Below, one piece after another: positions 1-10,921 of a stretch of 64,000 nucleotides of DNA. Position numbers and translations under genes: made by a program. The DNA lies in NCBI RefSeq assembly GCF_029227915.1, contig NC_079885.1, positions 29,701,001 through 29,765,000 of the forward strand. Reading direction: 5' to 3'. How positions within the stretch are numbered: the stretch's first letter is position 1; each line of letters starts with the position of its first letter. The notes below the pieces were generated by a model, which was given only the letters and a program-made list of their open reading frames with translations, had not been told where the DNA came from and did no database searches. This DNA is from Hydractinia symbiolongicarpus. Its lineage: Eukaryota; Cnidaria; Hydrozoa; Anthoathecata; Hydractiniidae.

Positions 1-204
1 GAACGATTTTTTAAGTTAGTTTTTCACCACTAAAACGCATAAGACTTGTAGTTTTCAAAAATGTTTTCATTTTTGATGAGACGCTTAGTGAAACGGGTTT
101 AATCGCCGGCGAACGAAAACCCGCGATTTCCCGTAAATCCCGGGCTTGGCCCGTATAGTCGAATGTATACAAAGAAAGTACCCTGTGAGTAAACTCATTT
201 CCCC

Positions 205-1212
205 AACGATTTTTTAAATTATTTTTTCACCACTAAAACGCAGAAGACTTGTTGTTTTGAAAAATGTTTTCATTTTTGATGAGACGCTTAGTGAAACGGG
301 TTTAATCGCCGGCAAACGAAAACCCGCGATTTCCCGTAAATCCTGGGCTTGGCCCGTATAGTCGAAAAACAAAGTACCCAGGGAGTAAACTCATTTTCCG
401 AACGATTTTTTAAATTATTTTTGCATCACTACAACGCATGAGACCTGTGGTTTTTAAAAATGTTTCCATTTTTGATGAGACGCTGAATAAAAGAAGTCTA
501 ATCGCCGGCAAACGAAAACCAGCGATTTCCCGTAAATCCCGGACTCGGCGCGTATAGTCAAAAGTATACAAAGAAAGTACCCAGGGAGTAAACTCTTTTC
601 CCGAACGATTTTTTAAATTATTTTTTCACCACTAAAACGCACGAGATTTGTAGTTTTCAAAAATGTTTTCATTTTTGATGAGACGCTTAATGAAAGTTTT
701 TTAATCGCCGGCAAACGAAAACCCGCGATTTCCCGTAAATCCCGGGCTTGGCCCGTATAGTCGAATGTATACAAAGAAAGTACCCTGTGAGTAAACTCAT
801 TTCCAGAACGATTTTTTAAATTATTTTTTCACCACTAAAACGCATAAGACTTGTTGTTTTCAAAAATGTTTTCATTTTTGATGAGACGCTTTGTGAAACG
901 GGTTTAATCGCCGGCAAACGAAAACCCGCGATTTCCCGTAAATCCTGGGCTTGGCCCGTATAGTCGAATGTATACAAAGAAAGCACCCTGTGAGTAAACT
1001 CATTTCAAGAACGATTTTTTAAGTTAGTTTTTCACCATAAAAACGCATAAGACTTGTAGTTTTCAAAAATGTTTTCATTTTTGTTGAGACGCTGAATAAA
1101 AGAAGTTTAATCGCCGTCAAACGAAAACCTGCAATTTCCCGTAAATCCCGGGCTTGGCCCGTATAGTCAAAAGTATGCAAAGAAAGTACCCAGGGAGTAA
1201 ACTCATTTCCCC
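205..1212. repeat. Truncated block-1 HOR copy (B-C-D-E-F)
   Basis: Five monomers start at 205, 401, 604, 807 and 1010. The next monomer, at 1213, is B again, so G, H, F2 and G' are missing. The F monomer ends with 'cccagggagtaaactcatttcc' (read with its F-type tail) and runs straight into a B start, so the join lies in the shared 'gtaaactcatttcc' segment. This copy carries rare variants (tcaagaacg near 1005, ccataaaaacg near 1034, gctttgtgaaac near 888) that recur at 6071-7078. Confidence 0.85.
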
Positions 1213-2273
1213 AACGATTTTTTAAATTATTTTTTCACCACTAAAACGCAGAAGACTTGTTGTTTTGAAAAATGTTTTCATTTTTGATGAGACGCTTAGT
1301 GAAACGGGTTTAATCGCCGGCAAACGAAAACCCGCGATTTCCCGTAAATCCTGGGCTTGGCCCGTATAGTCGAAAAACAAAGTACCCAGGGAGTAAACTC
1401 ATTTTCCGAACGATTTTTTAAATTATTTTTGCATCACTACAACGCATGAGACCTATGGTTTTTAAAAATGTTTCCATTTTTGATGAGACGCTGAATAAAA
1501 GAAGTCTAATCGCCGGCAAACGAAAACCAGCGATTTCCCGTAAATCCCGGACTCGGCGCGTATAGTCAAAAGTATACAAAGAAAGTACCCAGGGAGTAAA
1601 CTCTTTTCCCGAACGATTTTTTAAATTATTTTTTCACCACTAAAACGCACGAGATTTGTAGTTTTCAAAAATGTTTTCATTTTTGATGAGACGCTTAATG
1701 AAAGTTTTTTAATCGCCGGCAAACGAAAACCCGCGATTTCCCGTAAATCCCGGGCTTGGCCCGTATAGTCGAATGTATACAAAGAAAGTACCCTGTGAGT
1801 AAACTCATTTCCAGAACGATTTTTTAAATTATTTTTTCACCACTAAAACGCATAAGACTTGTTGTTTTCAAAAATGTTTTCATTTTTGATGAGACGCTTA
1901 GTGAAACGGGTTTAATCGCCGGCAAACGAAAACCCGCGATTTCCCGTAAATCCTGGGCTTGGCCCGTATAGTCGAATGTATACAAAGAAAGCACCCTGTG
2001 AGTAAACTCATTTCCAGAACGATTTTTTAAGTTAGTTTTTCACCACTAAAACGCATAAGACTTGTAGTTTTCAAAAATGTTTTCATTTTTGTTGAGACGC
2101 TGAATAAAAGAAGTTTAATCGCCGTCAAACGAAAACCCGCGATTTCCCGTAAATCCCGGGCTTGGCCCGTATAGTCAAAAGTATGCAAAGAAAGTACCCA
2201 GGGAGTAAACTCATTTCCCGAACGATTTTTCAAATTATTTTTTCACCACTAAAACGCACGAGATTTGTAGTTT

Positions 2274-2295
2274 TCAAAAATGTTTTCATTTTTGA
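2274..2295. other. 9-bp inverted repeat in each monomer (example)
   Basis: Arms 'tcaaaaatg' (2274-2282) and 'catttttga' (2287-2295) are perfect reverse complements around a TTTT loop. The element occurs in most block 1-3 monomers. Many monomers have a C to T change in the left arm (ttaaaaatg), and block 4 monomers often break it. Short dyads are common in satellites; a role is not shown. Confidence 0.8.
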
Positions 2296-2338
2296 TGAGA
2301 CGCTTAGTGAAACGGGTTTAATCGCCGGCAAACGAAAA

Positions 2339-2371
2339 CCCGCGATTTCCCGTAAATCCCGGGCTTGGCCC
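2339..2371 (-). other. Near-canonical G-quadruplex motif (example)
   Basis: On the plus strand CCC runs at 2339-2341, 2349-2351, 2358-2360 and 2369-2371 are separated by 7, 6 and 8 bases, so the minus strand has four GGG runs. One loop exceeds the usual limit of 7 by a single base. Monomers with 'aaatcctgg' lose one run. Confidence 0.55.
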
Positions 2372-2372
2372 G
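2360..2372. other. GC-rich 5-bp hairpin in many monomers (example)
   Basis: 'cgggc' (2360-2364), loop 'ttg', 'gcccg' (2368-2372). It is intact in monomers with 'cccgggcttggcccg' (most of blocks 1 and 4) and broken in block 2-3 monomers with 'ggactcggcccg'. No T-run follows, so it does not look like a bacterial terminator. Confidence 0.7.
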
Positions 2373-2383
2373 TATAGTCGAAT
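2369..2383 (-). other. CENP-B-box-like motif, one base short (example)
   Basis: The minus strand reads ATTCGACTATACGGG. The known CENP-B box core is TTCG, four bases, A, two bases, CGGG; here TTCG, three bases, A, two bases, CGGG are present, so spacing is one base short. The motif occurs in monomers with 'tagtcgaatg'; monomers with 'tagtcaaaag' change TTCG to TTTG. Functional binding is unproven. Confidence 0.4.
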
Positions 2384-2829
2384 GTATACAAAGAAAGTAC
2401 CCTGTGAGTAAACTCATTTCCCCAACGATTTTTTAAATTATTTTTTCACCACTAAAACGCATAAGACTTGTTGTTTTCAAAAATGTTTTCATTTTTGATG
2501 AGACGCTTAATAAAAGAAGTTTAATCGCCGGCAAACGAAAACCCGCGATTTCCCGTAAATCCCGGGCTTGGCCCGTATAGTCGAATGTATACAAAGAAAG
2601 CACCCTGTGAGTAAACTCATTTCCAGAACGATTTTTTAAGTTAGTTTTTCACCACTAAAACGCATAAGACTTGTAGTTTTCAAAAATGTTTTCATTTTTG
2701 TTGAGACGCTGAATAAAAGAAGTTTAATCGCCGTCAAACGAAAACCTGCAATTTCCCGTAAATCCCGGGCTTGGCCCGTATAGTCAAAAGTATGCAAAGA
2801 AAGTACCCAGGGAGTAAACTCATTTCCCG

Positions 2830-3032
2830 AACGATTTTTCAAATTATTTTTTCACCACTAAAACGCACGAGATTTGTAGTTTTCAAAAATGTTTTCATTT
2901 TTGATGAGACGCTTAGTGAAACGGGTTTAATCGCCGGCGAACGAAAACCCGCGATTTCCCGTAAATCCCGGGCTTGGCCCGTATAGTCGAATGTATACAA
3001 AGAAAGTACCCTGTGAGTAAACTCATTTCCCC
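2830..3032. repeat. Representative 203-bp monomer
   Basis: This copy illustrates the monomer anatomy. It opens with an AT-rich tract (aacgatttttcaaatt followed by a T-run and caccac), then 'aaaacgca', then a short inverted repeat around a TTTT loop, then 'gatgagacgct'. The second half carries GC patches: 'cgccggc', 'cccgcgatttcccg', 'taaatcccgggc', 'ttggcccg'. It closes with 'tatagtcgaatgtatac', 'aaagaaagtaccc' and 'gtaaactcatttcc'. By hand count it has about 80 G+C (about 39%) and 15 CpG. Length is close to one nucleosome plus linker, a common satellite size, but no phasing can be shown from sequence alone. Confidence 0.9.
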
Positions 3033-4852
3033 AACGATTTTTTAAATTATTTTTTCACCACTAAAACGCAGAAGACTTGTTGTTTTGAAAAATGTTTTCA
3101 TTTTTGATGAGACGCTTAGTGAAACGGGTTTAATCGCCGGCAAACGAAAACCCGCGATTTCCCGTAAATCCTGGGCTTGGCCCGTATAGTCGAAAAACAA
3201 AGTACCCAGGGAGTAAACTCATTTTCCGAACGATTTTTTAAATTATTTTTGCATCACTACAACGCATGAGACCTATGGTTTTTAAAAATGTTTCCATTTT
3301 TGATGAGACGCTGAATAAAAGAAGTCTAATCGCCGGCAAACGAAAACCAGCGATTTCCCGTAAATCCCGGACTCGGCGCGTATAGTCAAAAGTATACAAA
3401 GAAAGTACCCAGGGAGTAAACTCTTTTCCCGAACGATTTTTTAAATTATTTTTTCACCACTAAAACGCACGAGATTTGTAGTTTTCAAAAATGTTTTCAT
3501 TTTTGATGAGACGCTTAATGAAAGTTTTTTAATCGCCGGCAAACGAAAACCCGCGATTTCCCGTAAATCCCGGGCTTGGCCCGTATAGTCGAATGTATAC
3601 AAAGAAAGTACCCTGTGAGTAAACTCATTTCCAGAACGATTTTTTAAATTATTTTTTCACCACTAAAACGCATAAGACTTGTTGTTTTCAAAAATGTTTT
3701 CATTTTTGATGAGACGCTTAGTGAAACGGGTTTAATCGCCGGCAAACGAAAACCCGCGATTTCCCGTAAATCCTGGGCTTGGCCCGTATAGTCGAATGTA
3801 TACAAAGAAAGCACCCTGTGAGTAAACTCATTTCCAGAACGATTTTTTAAGTTAGTTTTTCACCACTAAAACGCATAAGACTTGTAGTTTTCAAAAATGT
3901 TTTCATTTTTGTTGAGACGCTGAATAAAAGAAGTTTAATCGCCGTCAAACGAAAACCCGCGATTTCCCGTAAATCCCGGGCTTGGCCCGTATAGTCAAAA
4001 GTATGCAAAGAAAGTACCCAGGGAGTAAACTCATTTCCCGAACGATTTTTCAAATTATTTTTTCACCACTAAAACGCACGAGATTTGTAGTTTTCAAAAA
4101 TGTTTTCATTTTTGATGAGACGCTTAGTGAAACGGGTTTAATCGCCGGCAAACGAAAACCCGCGATTTCCCGTAAATCCCGGGCTTGGCCCGTATAGTCG
4201 AATGTATACAAAGAAAGTACCCTGTGAGTAAACTCATTTCCCCAACGATTTTTTAAATTATTTTTTCACCACTAAAACGCATAAGACTTGTTGTTTTCAA
4301 AAATGTTTTCATTTTTGATGAGACGCTTAATAAAAGAAGTTTAATCGCCGGCAAACGAAAACCCGCGATTTCCCGTAAATCCCGGGCTTGGCCCGTATAG
4401 TCGAATGTATACAAAGAAAGCACCCTGTGAGTAAACTCATTTCCAGAACGATTTTTTAAGTTAGTTTTTCACCACTAAAACGCATAAGACTTGTAGTTTT
4501 CAAAAATGTTTTCATTTTTGTTGAGACGCTGAATAAAAGAAGTTTAATCGCCGTCAAACGAAAACCTGCAATTTCCCGTAAATCCCGGGCTTGGCCCGTA
4601 TAGTCAAAAGTATGCAAAGAAAGTACCCAGGGAGTAAACTCATTTCCCGAACGATTTTTCAAATTATTTTTTCACCACTAGAACGAATGAGACTTGTAGT
4701 TTTCAAAAATGTTTTCATTTTTAGTGAGGACATTAATGAAAGAGGTTTAATCGCCGGCAAACGAAAACCCACGATTTCCCGTAAATCCCGGGCTTGGTCC
4801 GTATAGTCGAATGTATACAAAGAAAGTACCCAGGGAGTAAACTCATTTCCCG
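3033..4852. repeat. Block-1 HOR copy with last monomer replaced
   Basis: Starts are 3033 B, 3229 C, 3432 D, 3635 E, 3838 F, 4041 G, 4244 H, 4447 F2 and 4650 I. The ninth monomer is not G' but a different type (I: 'actagaacgaatgagac', 'attaatgaaagagg'). The copy is otherwise in register with 1213-3032 at an offset of 1,820 bp. Confidence 0.9.
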
Positions 4853-5867
4853 AACGTTTTTTTAAATTATTTCTTCACCACTAAAACGCACGAGATTTGT
4901 AGTTTTCAAAAATGTTTTCATTTTTGATGAGACGCTTAATGAAAGGGGTTTAATCGCCGGCAAACGAAAACCCGCGATTTCCCGTAAATCCCGGGCTTGG
5001 CCCGTATAGTCGAATGTATACAAAGAAAGTACCCTGTGAGTAAACTCATTTCCAGAACGATTTTTTAAATTATTTTTTCACCACTAAAACGTATGAAACT
5101 TGTAGTTTTCAAAAATGTTTTCATTTTTGATGAAACGCTTAATGAAAGGGGTTTAATCGCCGGCAAACGAAAACCCGCGATTTCCCGTAAATCCCGGGCT
5201 TGGCCCGTATAGTCGAATGTATACAAAGAAAGCACCCTGTGAGTAAACTCATTTCCAGAACGATTTTTTAAGTTAGTTTTTCACCACTAAAACGCATAAG
5301 ACTTGTAGTTTTCAAAAATGTTTTTATTTTTGATGAGACGCTGAATAAAAGAAGTTTAATCGCCGTCAAACAAAAACCCGCGATTTCCCGTAAATCCCGG
5401 GCTTGGCCCGTATAGTCAAAAGTATGTAAAGAAAGTACCCAGGGAGTAAACTCATTTCCCGAACGATTTTTTAAATTATTTTTTCACCACTAAAACGCAC
5501 GAGATTTGTAGTTTTCAAAAATGTTTTCATTTTTGATGAGACGCTTAGTGAAACGGGTTTAATCGCCGGCAAACGAAAACCCGCGATTTCCCGTAAATCC
5601 CGGGCTTGGCCCGTATAGTCGAATGTATACAAAGAAAGTACCCTGTGAGTAAACTCATTTCCCCAACGATTTTTTAAATTATTTTTTCACCACTAAAACG
5701 CATAAGACTTGTTGTTTTCAAAAATGTTTTCATTTTTGATGAGACGCTTAATAAAAGAAGTTTAATCGCCAGCAAACGAAAACCCGCGATTTCCCGTAAA
5801 TCCCGGGCTTGGCCCGTATAGTCGAATGTATACAAAGAAAGCACCCTGTGAGTAAACTCATTTCCAG
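4650..5867. repeat. Six non-HOR monomers interrupting block 1
   Basis: Monomers at 4650 (I), 4853 (J: 'gaacgttttttt', 'gcacgag', 'aatgaaagggg'), 5056 ('aacgtatgaaac', 'gatgaaacgc'), 5259 (F-like with 'aaacaaaaaccc'), 5462 (G-like) and 5665 (H-like, with 'cgccagcaaacg') separate two runs of the 1,820-bp HOR. The I then J order recurs near 14151-14556, 22859-23264, 55509-55914 and 57134-57539. Confidence 0.8.
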
Positions 5868-6070
5868 AACGATTTTTTAAGTTAGTTTTTCACCACTAAA
5901 ACGCATAAGACTTGTAGTTTTCAAAAATGTTTTCATTTTTGATGAGACGCTTAGTGAAACGGGTTTAATCGCCGGCGAACGAAAACCCGCGATTTCCCGT
6001 AAATCCCGGGCTTGGCCCGTATAGTCGAATGTATACAAAGAAAGTACCCTGTGAGTAAACTCATTTCCCC
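5868..6070. repeat. Hybrid monomer F/G'
   Basis: The first part matches F ('gattttttaagttag', 'gcataagacttgtag') while the second part matches G' ('gatgagacgcttagtgaaac', 'gccggcgaacg', ending 'ctgtgagtaaactcatttcccc'). The switch lies between about 5910 and 5945. The same hybrid is at the window start (2-204), so it arose once and was later copied. It is the expected product of an unequal crossover between two monomer types. Confidence 0.8.
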
Positions 6071-7281
6071 AACGATTTTTTAAATTATTTTTTCACCACT
6101 AAAACGCAGAAGACTTGTTGTTTTGAAAAATGTTTTCATTTTTGATGAGACGCTTAGTGAAACGGGTTTAATCGCCGGCAAACGAAAACCCGCGATTTCC
6201 CGTAAATCCTGGGCTTGGCCCGTATAGTCGAAAAACAAAGTACCCAGGGAGTAAACTCATTTTCCGAACGATTTTTTAAATTATTTTTGCATCACTACAA
6301 CGCATGAGACCTGTGGTTTTTAAAAATGTTTCCATTTTTGATGAGACGCTGAATAAAAGAAGTCTAATCGCCGGCAAACGAAAACCAGCGATTTCCCGTA
6401 AATCCCGGACTCGGCGCGTATAGTCAAAAGTATACAAAGAAAGTACCCAGGGAGTAAACTCTTTTCCCGAACGATTTTTTAAATTATTTTTTCACCACTA
6501 AAACGCACGAGATTTGTAGTTTTCAAAAATGTTTTCATTTTTGATGAGACGCTTAATGAAAGTTTTTTAATCGCCGGCAAACGAAAACCCGCGATTTCCC
6601 GTAAATCCCGGGCTTGGCCCGTATAGTCGAATGTATACAAAGAAAGTACCCTGTGAGTAAACTCATTTCCAGAACGATTTTTTAAATTATTTTTTCACCA
6701 CTAAAACGCATAAGACTTGTTGTTTTCAAAAATGTTTTCATTTTTGATGAGACGCTTTGTGAAACGGGTTTAATCGCCGGCAAACGAAAACCCGCGATTT
6801 CCCGTAAATCCTGGGCTTGGCCCGTATAGTCGAATGTATACAAAGAAAGCACCCTGTGAGTAAACTCATTTCAAGAACGATTTTTTAAGTTAGTTTTTCA
6901 CCATAAAAACGCATAAGACTTGTAGTTTTCAAAAATGTTTTCATTTTTGTTGAGACGCTGAATAAAAGAAGTTTAATCGCCGTCAAACGAAAACCTGCAA
7001 TTTCCCGTAAATCCCGGGCTTGGCCCGTATAGTCAAAAGTATGCAAAGAAAGTACCCAGGGAGTAAACTCATTTCCCGAACGATTTTTCAAATTATTTTT
7101 TCACCACTAAAACGCACGAGATTTGTAGTTTTCAAAAATGTTTTCATTTTTGATGAGACGCTTAGTGAAACGGGTTTAATCGCCGGCGAACGAAAACCCG
7201 CGATTTCCCGTAAATCCCGGGCTTGGCCCGTATAGTCGAATGTATACAAAGAAAGTACCCTGTGAGTAAACTCATTTCCCC
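6071..7281. repeat. Truncated block-1 HOR copy (B-C-D-E-F-G')
   Basis: Starts are 6071 B, 6267 C, 6470 D, 6673 E, 6876 F and 7079 G'. Compared with a complete copy it lacks G-H-F2, exactly three monomers (609 bp). It shares its rare variants with 205-1212 but retains G', which that copy has lost. Confidence 0.85.
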
Positions 7282-9101
7282 AACGATTTTTTAAATTATT
7301 TTTTCACCACTAAAACGCAGAAGACTTGTTGTTTTGAAAAATGTTTTCATTTTTGATGAGACGCTTAGTGAAACGGGTTTAATCGCCGGCAAACGAAAAC
7401 CCGCGATTTCCCGTAAATCCTGGGCTTGGCCCGTATAGTCGAAAAACAAAGTACCCAGGGAGTAAACTCATTTTCCGAACGATTTTTTAAATTATTTTTG
7501 CATCACTACAACGCATGAGACCTATGGTTTTTAAAAATGTTTCCATTTTTGATGAGACGCTGAATAAAAGAAGTCTAATCGCCGGCAAACGAAAACCAGC
7601 GATTTCCCGTAAATCCCGGACTCGGCGCGTATAGTCAAAAGTATACAAAGAAAGTACCCAGGGAGTAAACTCTTTTCCCGAACGATTTTTTAAATTATTT
7701 TTTCACCACTAAAACGCACGAGATTTGTAGTTTTCAAAAATGTTTTCATTTTTGATGAGACGCTTAATGAAAGTTTTTTAATCGCCGGCAAACGAAAACC
7801 CGCGATTTCCCGTAAATCCCGGGCTTGGCCCGTATAGTCGAATGTATACAAAGAAAGTACCCTGTGAGTAAACTCATTTCCAGAACGATTTTTTAAATTA
7901 TTTTTTCACCACTAAAACGCATAAGACTTGTTGTTTTCAAAAATGTTTTCATTTTTGATGAGACGCTTAGTGAAACGGGTTTAATCGCCGGCAAACGAAA
8001 ACCCGCGATTTCCCGTAAATCCTGGGCTTGGCCCGTATAGTCGAATGTATACAAAGAAAGCACCCTGTGAGTAAACTCATTTCCAGAACGATTTTTTAAG
8101 TTAGTTTTTCACCACTAAAACGCATAAGACTTGTAGTTTTCAAAAATGTTTTCATTTTTGTTGAGACGCTGAATAAAAGAAGTTTAATCGCCGTCAAACG
8201 AAAACCCGCGATTTCCCGTAAATCCCGGGCTTGGCCCGTATAGTCAAAAGTATGCAAAGAAAGTACCCAGGGAGTAAACTCATTTCCCGAACGATTTTTC
8301 AAATTATTTTTTCACCACTAAAACGCACGAGATTTGTAGTTTTCAAAAATGTTTTCATTTTTGATGAGACGCTTAGTGAAACGGGTTTAATCGCCGGCAA
8401 ACGAAAACCCGCGATTTCCCGTAAATCCCGGGCTTGGCCCGTATAGTCGAATGTATACAAAGAAAGTACCCTGTGAGTAAACTCATTTCCCCAACGATTT
8501 TTTAAATTATTTTTTCACCACTAAAACGCATAAGACTTGTTGTTTTCAAAAATGTTTTCATTTTTGATGAGACGCTTAATAAAAGAAGTTTAATCGCCGG
8601 CAAACGAAAACCCGCGATTTCCCGTAAATCCCGGGCTTGGCCCGTATAGTCGAATGTATACAAAGAAAGCACCCTGTGAGTAAACTCATTTCCAGAACGA
8701 TTTTTTAAGTTAGTTTTTCACCACTAAAACGCATAAGACTTGTAGTTTTCAAAAATGTTTTCATTTTTGTTGAGACGCTGAATAAAAGAAGTTTAATCGC
8801 CGTCAAACGAAAACCTGCAATTTCCCGTAAATCCCGGGCTTGGCCCGTATAGTCAAAAGTATGCAAAGAAAGTACCCAGGGAGTAAACTCATTTCCCGAA
8901 CGATTTTTCAAATTATTTTTTCACCACTAAAACGCACGAGATTTGTAGTTTTCAAAAATGTTTTCATTTTTGATGAGACGCTTAGTGAAACGGGTTTAAT
9001 CGCCGGCGAACGAAAACCCGCGATTTCCCGTAAATCCCGGGCTTGGCCCGTATAGTCGAATGTATACAAAGAAAGTACCCTGTGAGTAAACTCATTTCCC
9101 C
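7282..9101. repeat. Complete block-1 HOR copy, 1,820 bp
   Basis: Starts are 7282 B, 7478 C, 7681 D, 7884 E, 8087 F, 8290 G, 8493 H, 8696 F2 and 8899 G'. The C monomer has the 'acctatgg' variant, shared with the copies at 1213, 3033 and 9102 but not with those at 205, 6071 and 10922 ('acctgtgg'). Confidence 0.92.
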
Positions 9102-10921
9102 AACGATTTTTTAAATTATTTTTTCACCACTAAAACGCAGAAGACTTGTTGTTTTGAAAAATGTTTTCATTTTTGATGAGACGCTTAGTGAAACGGGTTT
9201 AATCGCCGGCAAACGAAAACCCGCGATTTCCCGTAAATCCTGGGCTTGGCCCGTATAGTCGAAAAACAAAGTACCCAGGGAGTAAACTCATTTTCCGAAC
9301 GATTTTTTAAATTATTTTTGCATCACTACAACGCATGAGACCTATGGTTTTTAAAAATGTTTCCATTTTTGATGAGACGCTGAATAAAAGAAGTCTAATC
9401 GCCGGCAAACGAAAACCAGCGATTTCCCGTAAATCCCGGACTCGGCGCGTATAGTCAAAAGTATACAAAGAAAGTACCCAGGGAGTAAACTCTTTTCCCG
9501 AACGATTTTTTAAATTATTTTTTCACCACTAAAACGCACGAGATTTGTAGTTTTCAAAAATGTTTTCATTTTTGATGAGACGCTTAATGAAAGTTTTTTA
9601 ATCGCCGGCAAACGAAAACCCGCGATTTCCCGTAAATCCCGGGCTTGGCCCGTATAGTCGAATGTATACAAAGAAAGTACCCTGTGAGTAAACTCATTTC
9701 CAGAACGATTTTTTAAATTATTTTTTTACCACTAAAACGCATAAGACTTGTTGTTTTCAAAAATGTTTTCATTTTTGATGAGACGCTTAGTGAAACGGGT
9801 TTAATCGCCGGCAAACGAAAACCCGCGATTTCCCGTAAATCCTGGGCTTGGCCCGTATAGTCGAATGTATACAAAGAAAGCACCCTGTGAGTAAACTCAT
9901 TTCCAGAACGATTTTTTAAGTTAGTTTTTCACCACTAAAACGCATAAGACTTGTAGTTTTCAAAAATGTTTTCATTTTTGTTGAGACGCTGAATAAAAGA
10001 AGTTTAATCGCCGTCAAACGAAAACCCGCGATTTCCCGTAAATCCCGGGCTTGGCCCGTATAGTCAAAAGTATGCAAAGAAAGTACCCAGGGAGTAAACT
10101 CATTTCCCGAACGATTTTTCAAATTATTTTTTCACCACTAAAACGCACGAGATTTGTAGTTTTCAAAAATGTTTTCATTTTTGATGAGACGCTTAGTGAA
10201 ACGGGTTTAATCGCCGGCAAACGAAAACCCGCGATTTCCCGTAAATCCCGGGCTTGGCCCGTATAGTCGAATGTATACAAAGAAAGTACCCTGTGAGTAA
10301 ACTCATTTCCCCAACGATTTTTTAAATTATTTTTTCACCACTAAAACGCATAAGACTTGTTGTTTTCAAAAATGTTTTCATTTTTGATGAGACGCTTAAT
10401 AAAAGAAGTTTAATCGCCGGCAAACGAAAACCCGCGATTTCCCGTAAATCCCGGGCTTGGCCCGTATAGTCGAATGTATACAAAGAAAGCACCCTGTGAG
10501 TAAACTCATTTCCAGAACGATTTTTTAAGTTAGTTTTTCACCACTAAAACGCATAAGACTTGTAGTTTTCAAAAATGTTTTCATTTTTGTTGAGACGCTG
10601 AATAAAAGAAGTTTAATCGCCGTCAAACGAAAACCTGCAATTTCCCGTAAATCCCGGGCTTGGCCCGTATAGTCAAAAGTATGCAAAGAAAGTACCCAGG
10701 GAGTAAACTCATTTCCCGAACGATTTTTCAAATTATTTTTTCACCACCAAAACGCACGAGATTTGTAGTTTTCAAAAATGTTTTCATTTTTGATGAGACG
10801 CTTAGTGAAACGGGTTTAATCGCCGGCGAACGAAAACCCGCGATTTCCCGTAAATCCCGGGCTTGGCCCGTATAATTGAATGTATACAAAGAAAGTACCC
10901 TGTGAGTAAACTCATTTCCCC
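9102..10921. repeat. Complete block-1 HOR copy, 1,820 bp
   Basis: Starts are 9102 B, 9298 C, 9501 D, 9704 E, 9907 F, 10110 G, 10313 H, 10516 F2 and 10719 G'. The last monomer has private changes ('caccaccaaaacgc' near 10742 and 'tataattgaatg' near 10871). The E monomer has 'tttttttaccac' near 9721. Confidence 0.92.

Larger units (their letters stand above)
1213..3032. repeat. Complete block-1 HOR copy, 1,820 bp
   Basis: Monomer starts are 1213 B, 1409 C, 1612 D, 1815 E, 2018 F, 2221 G, 2424 H, 2627 F2 and 2830 G'. The 196-bp B monomer sets the total to 1,820 bp. F and F2 are close relatives three monomers apart, differing chiefly at 'acccgcgattt' versus 'acctgcaattt', which suggests an internal three-monomer duplication in the origin of this HOR. 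Confidence 0.92.

Noticed and set aside
2360-2372. Rho-independent terminator
   Set aside because: The GC hairpin is only 5 bp, is followed by 'tatagtc' rather than a T-run, and occurs once per monomer in a eukaryote-type satellite.
2371-2390. Second inverted repeat (gtata and tatac around the cgaatg segment)
   Set aside because: Only five base pairs of weak pairing; not distinguishable from chance.
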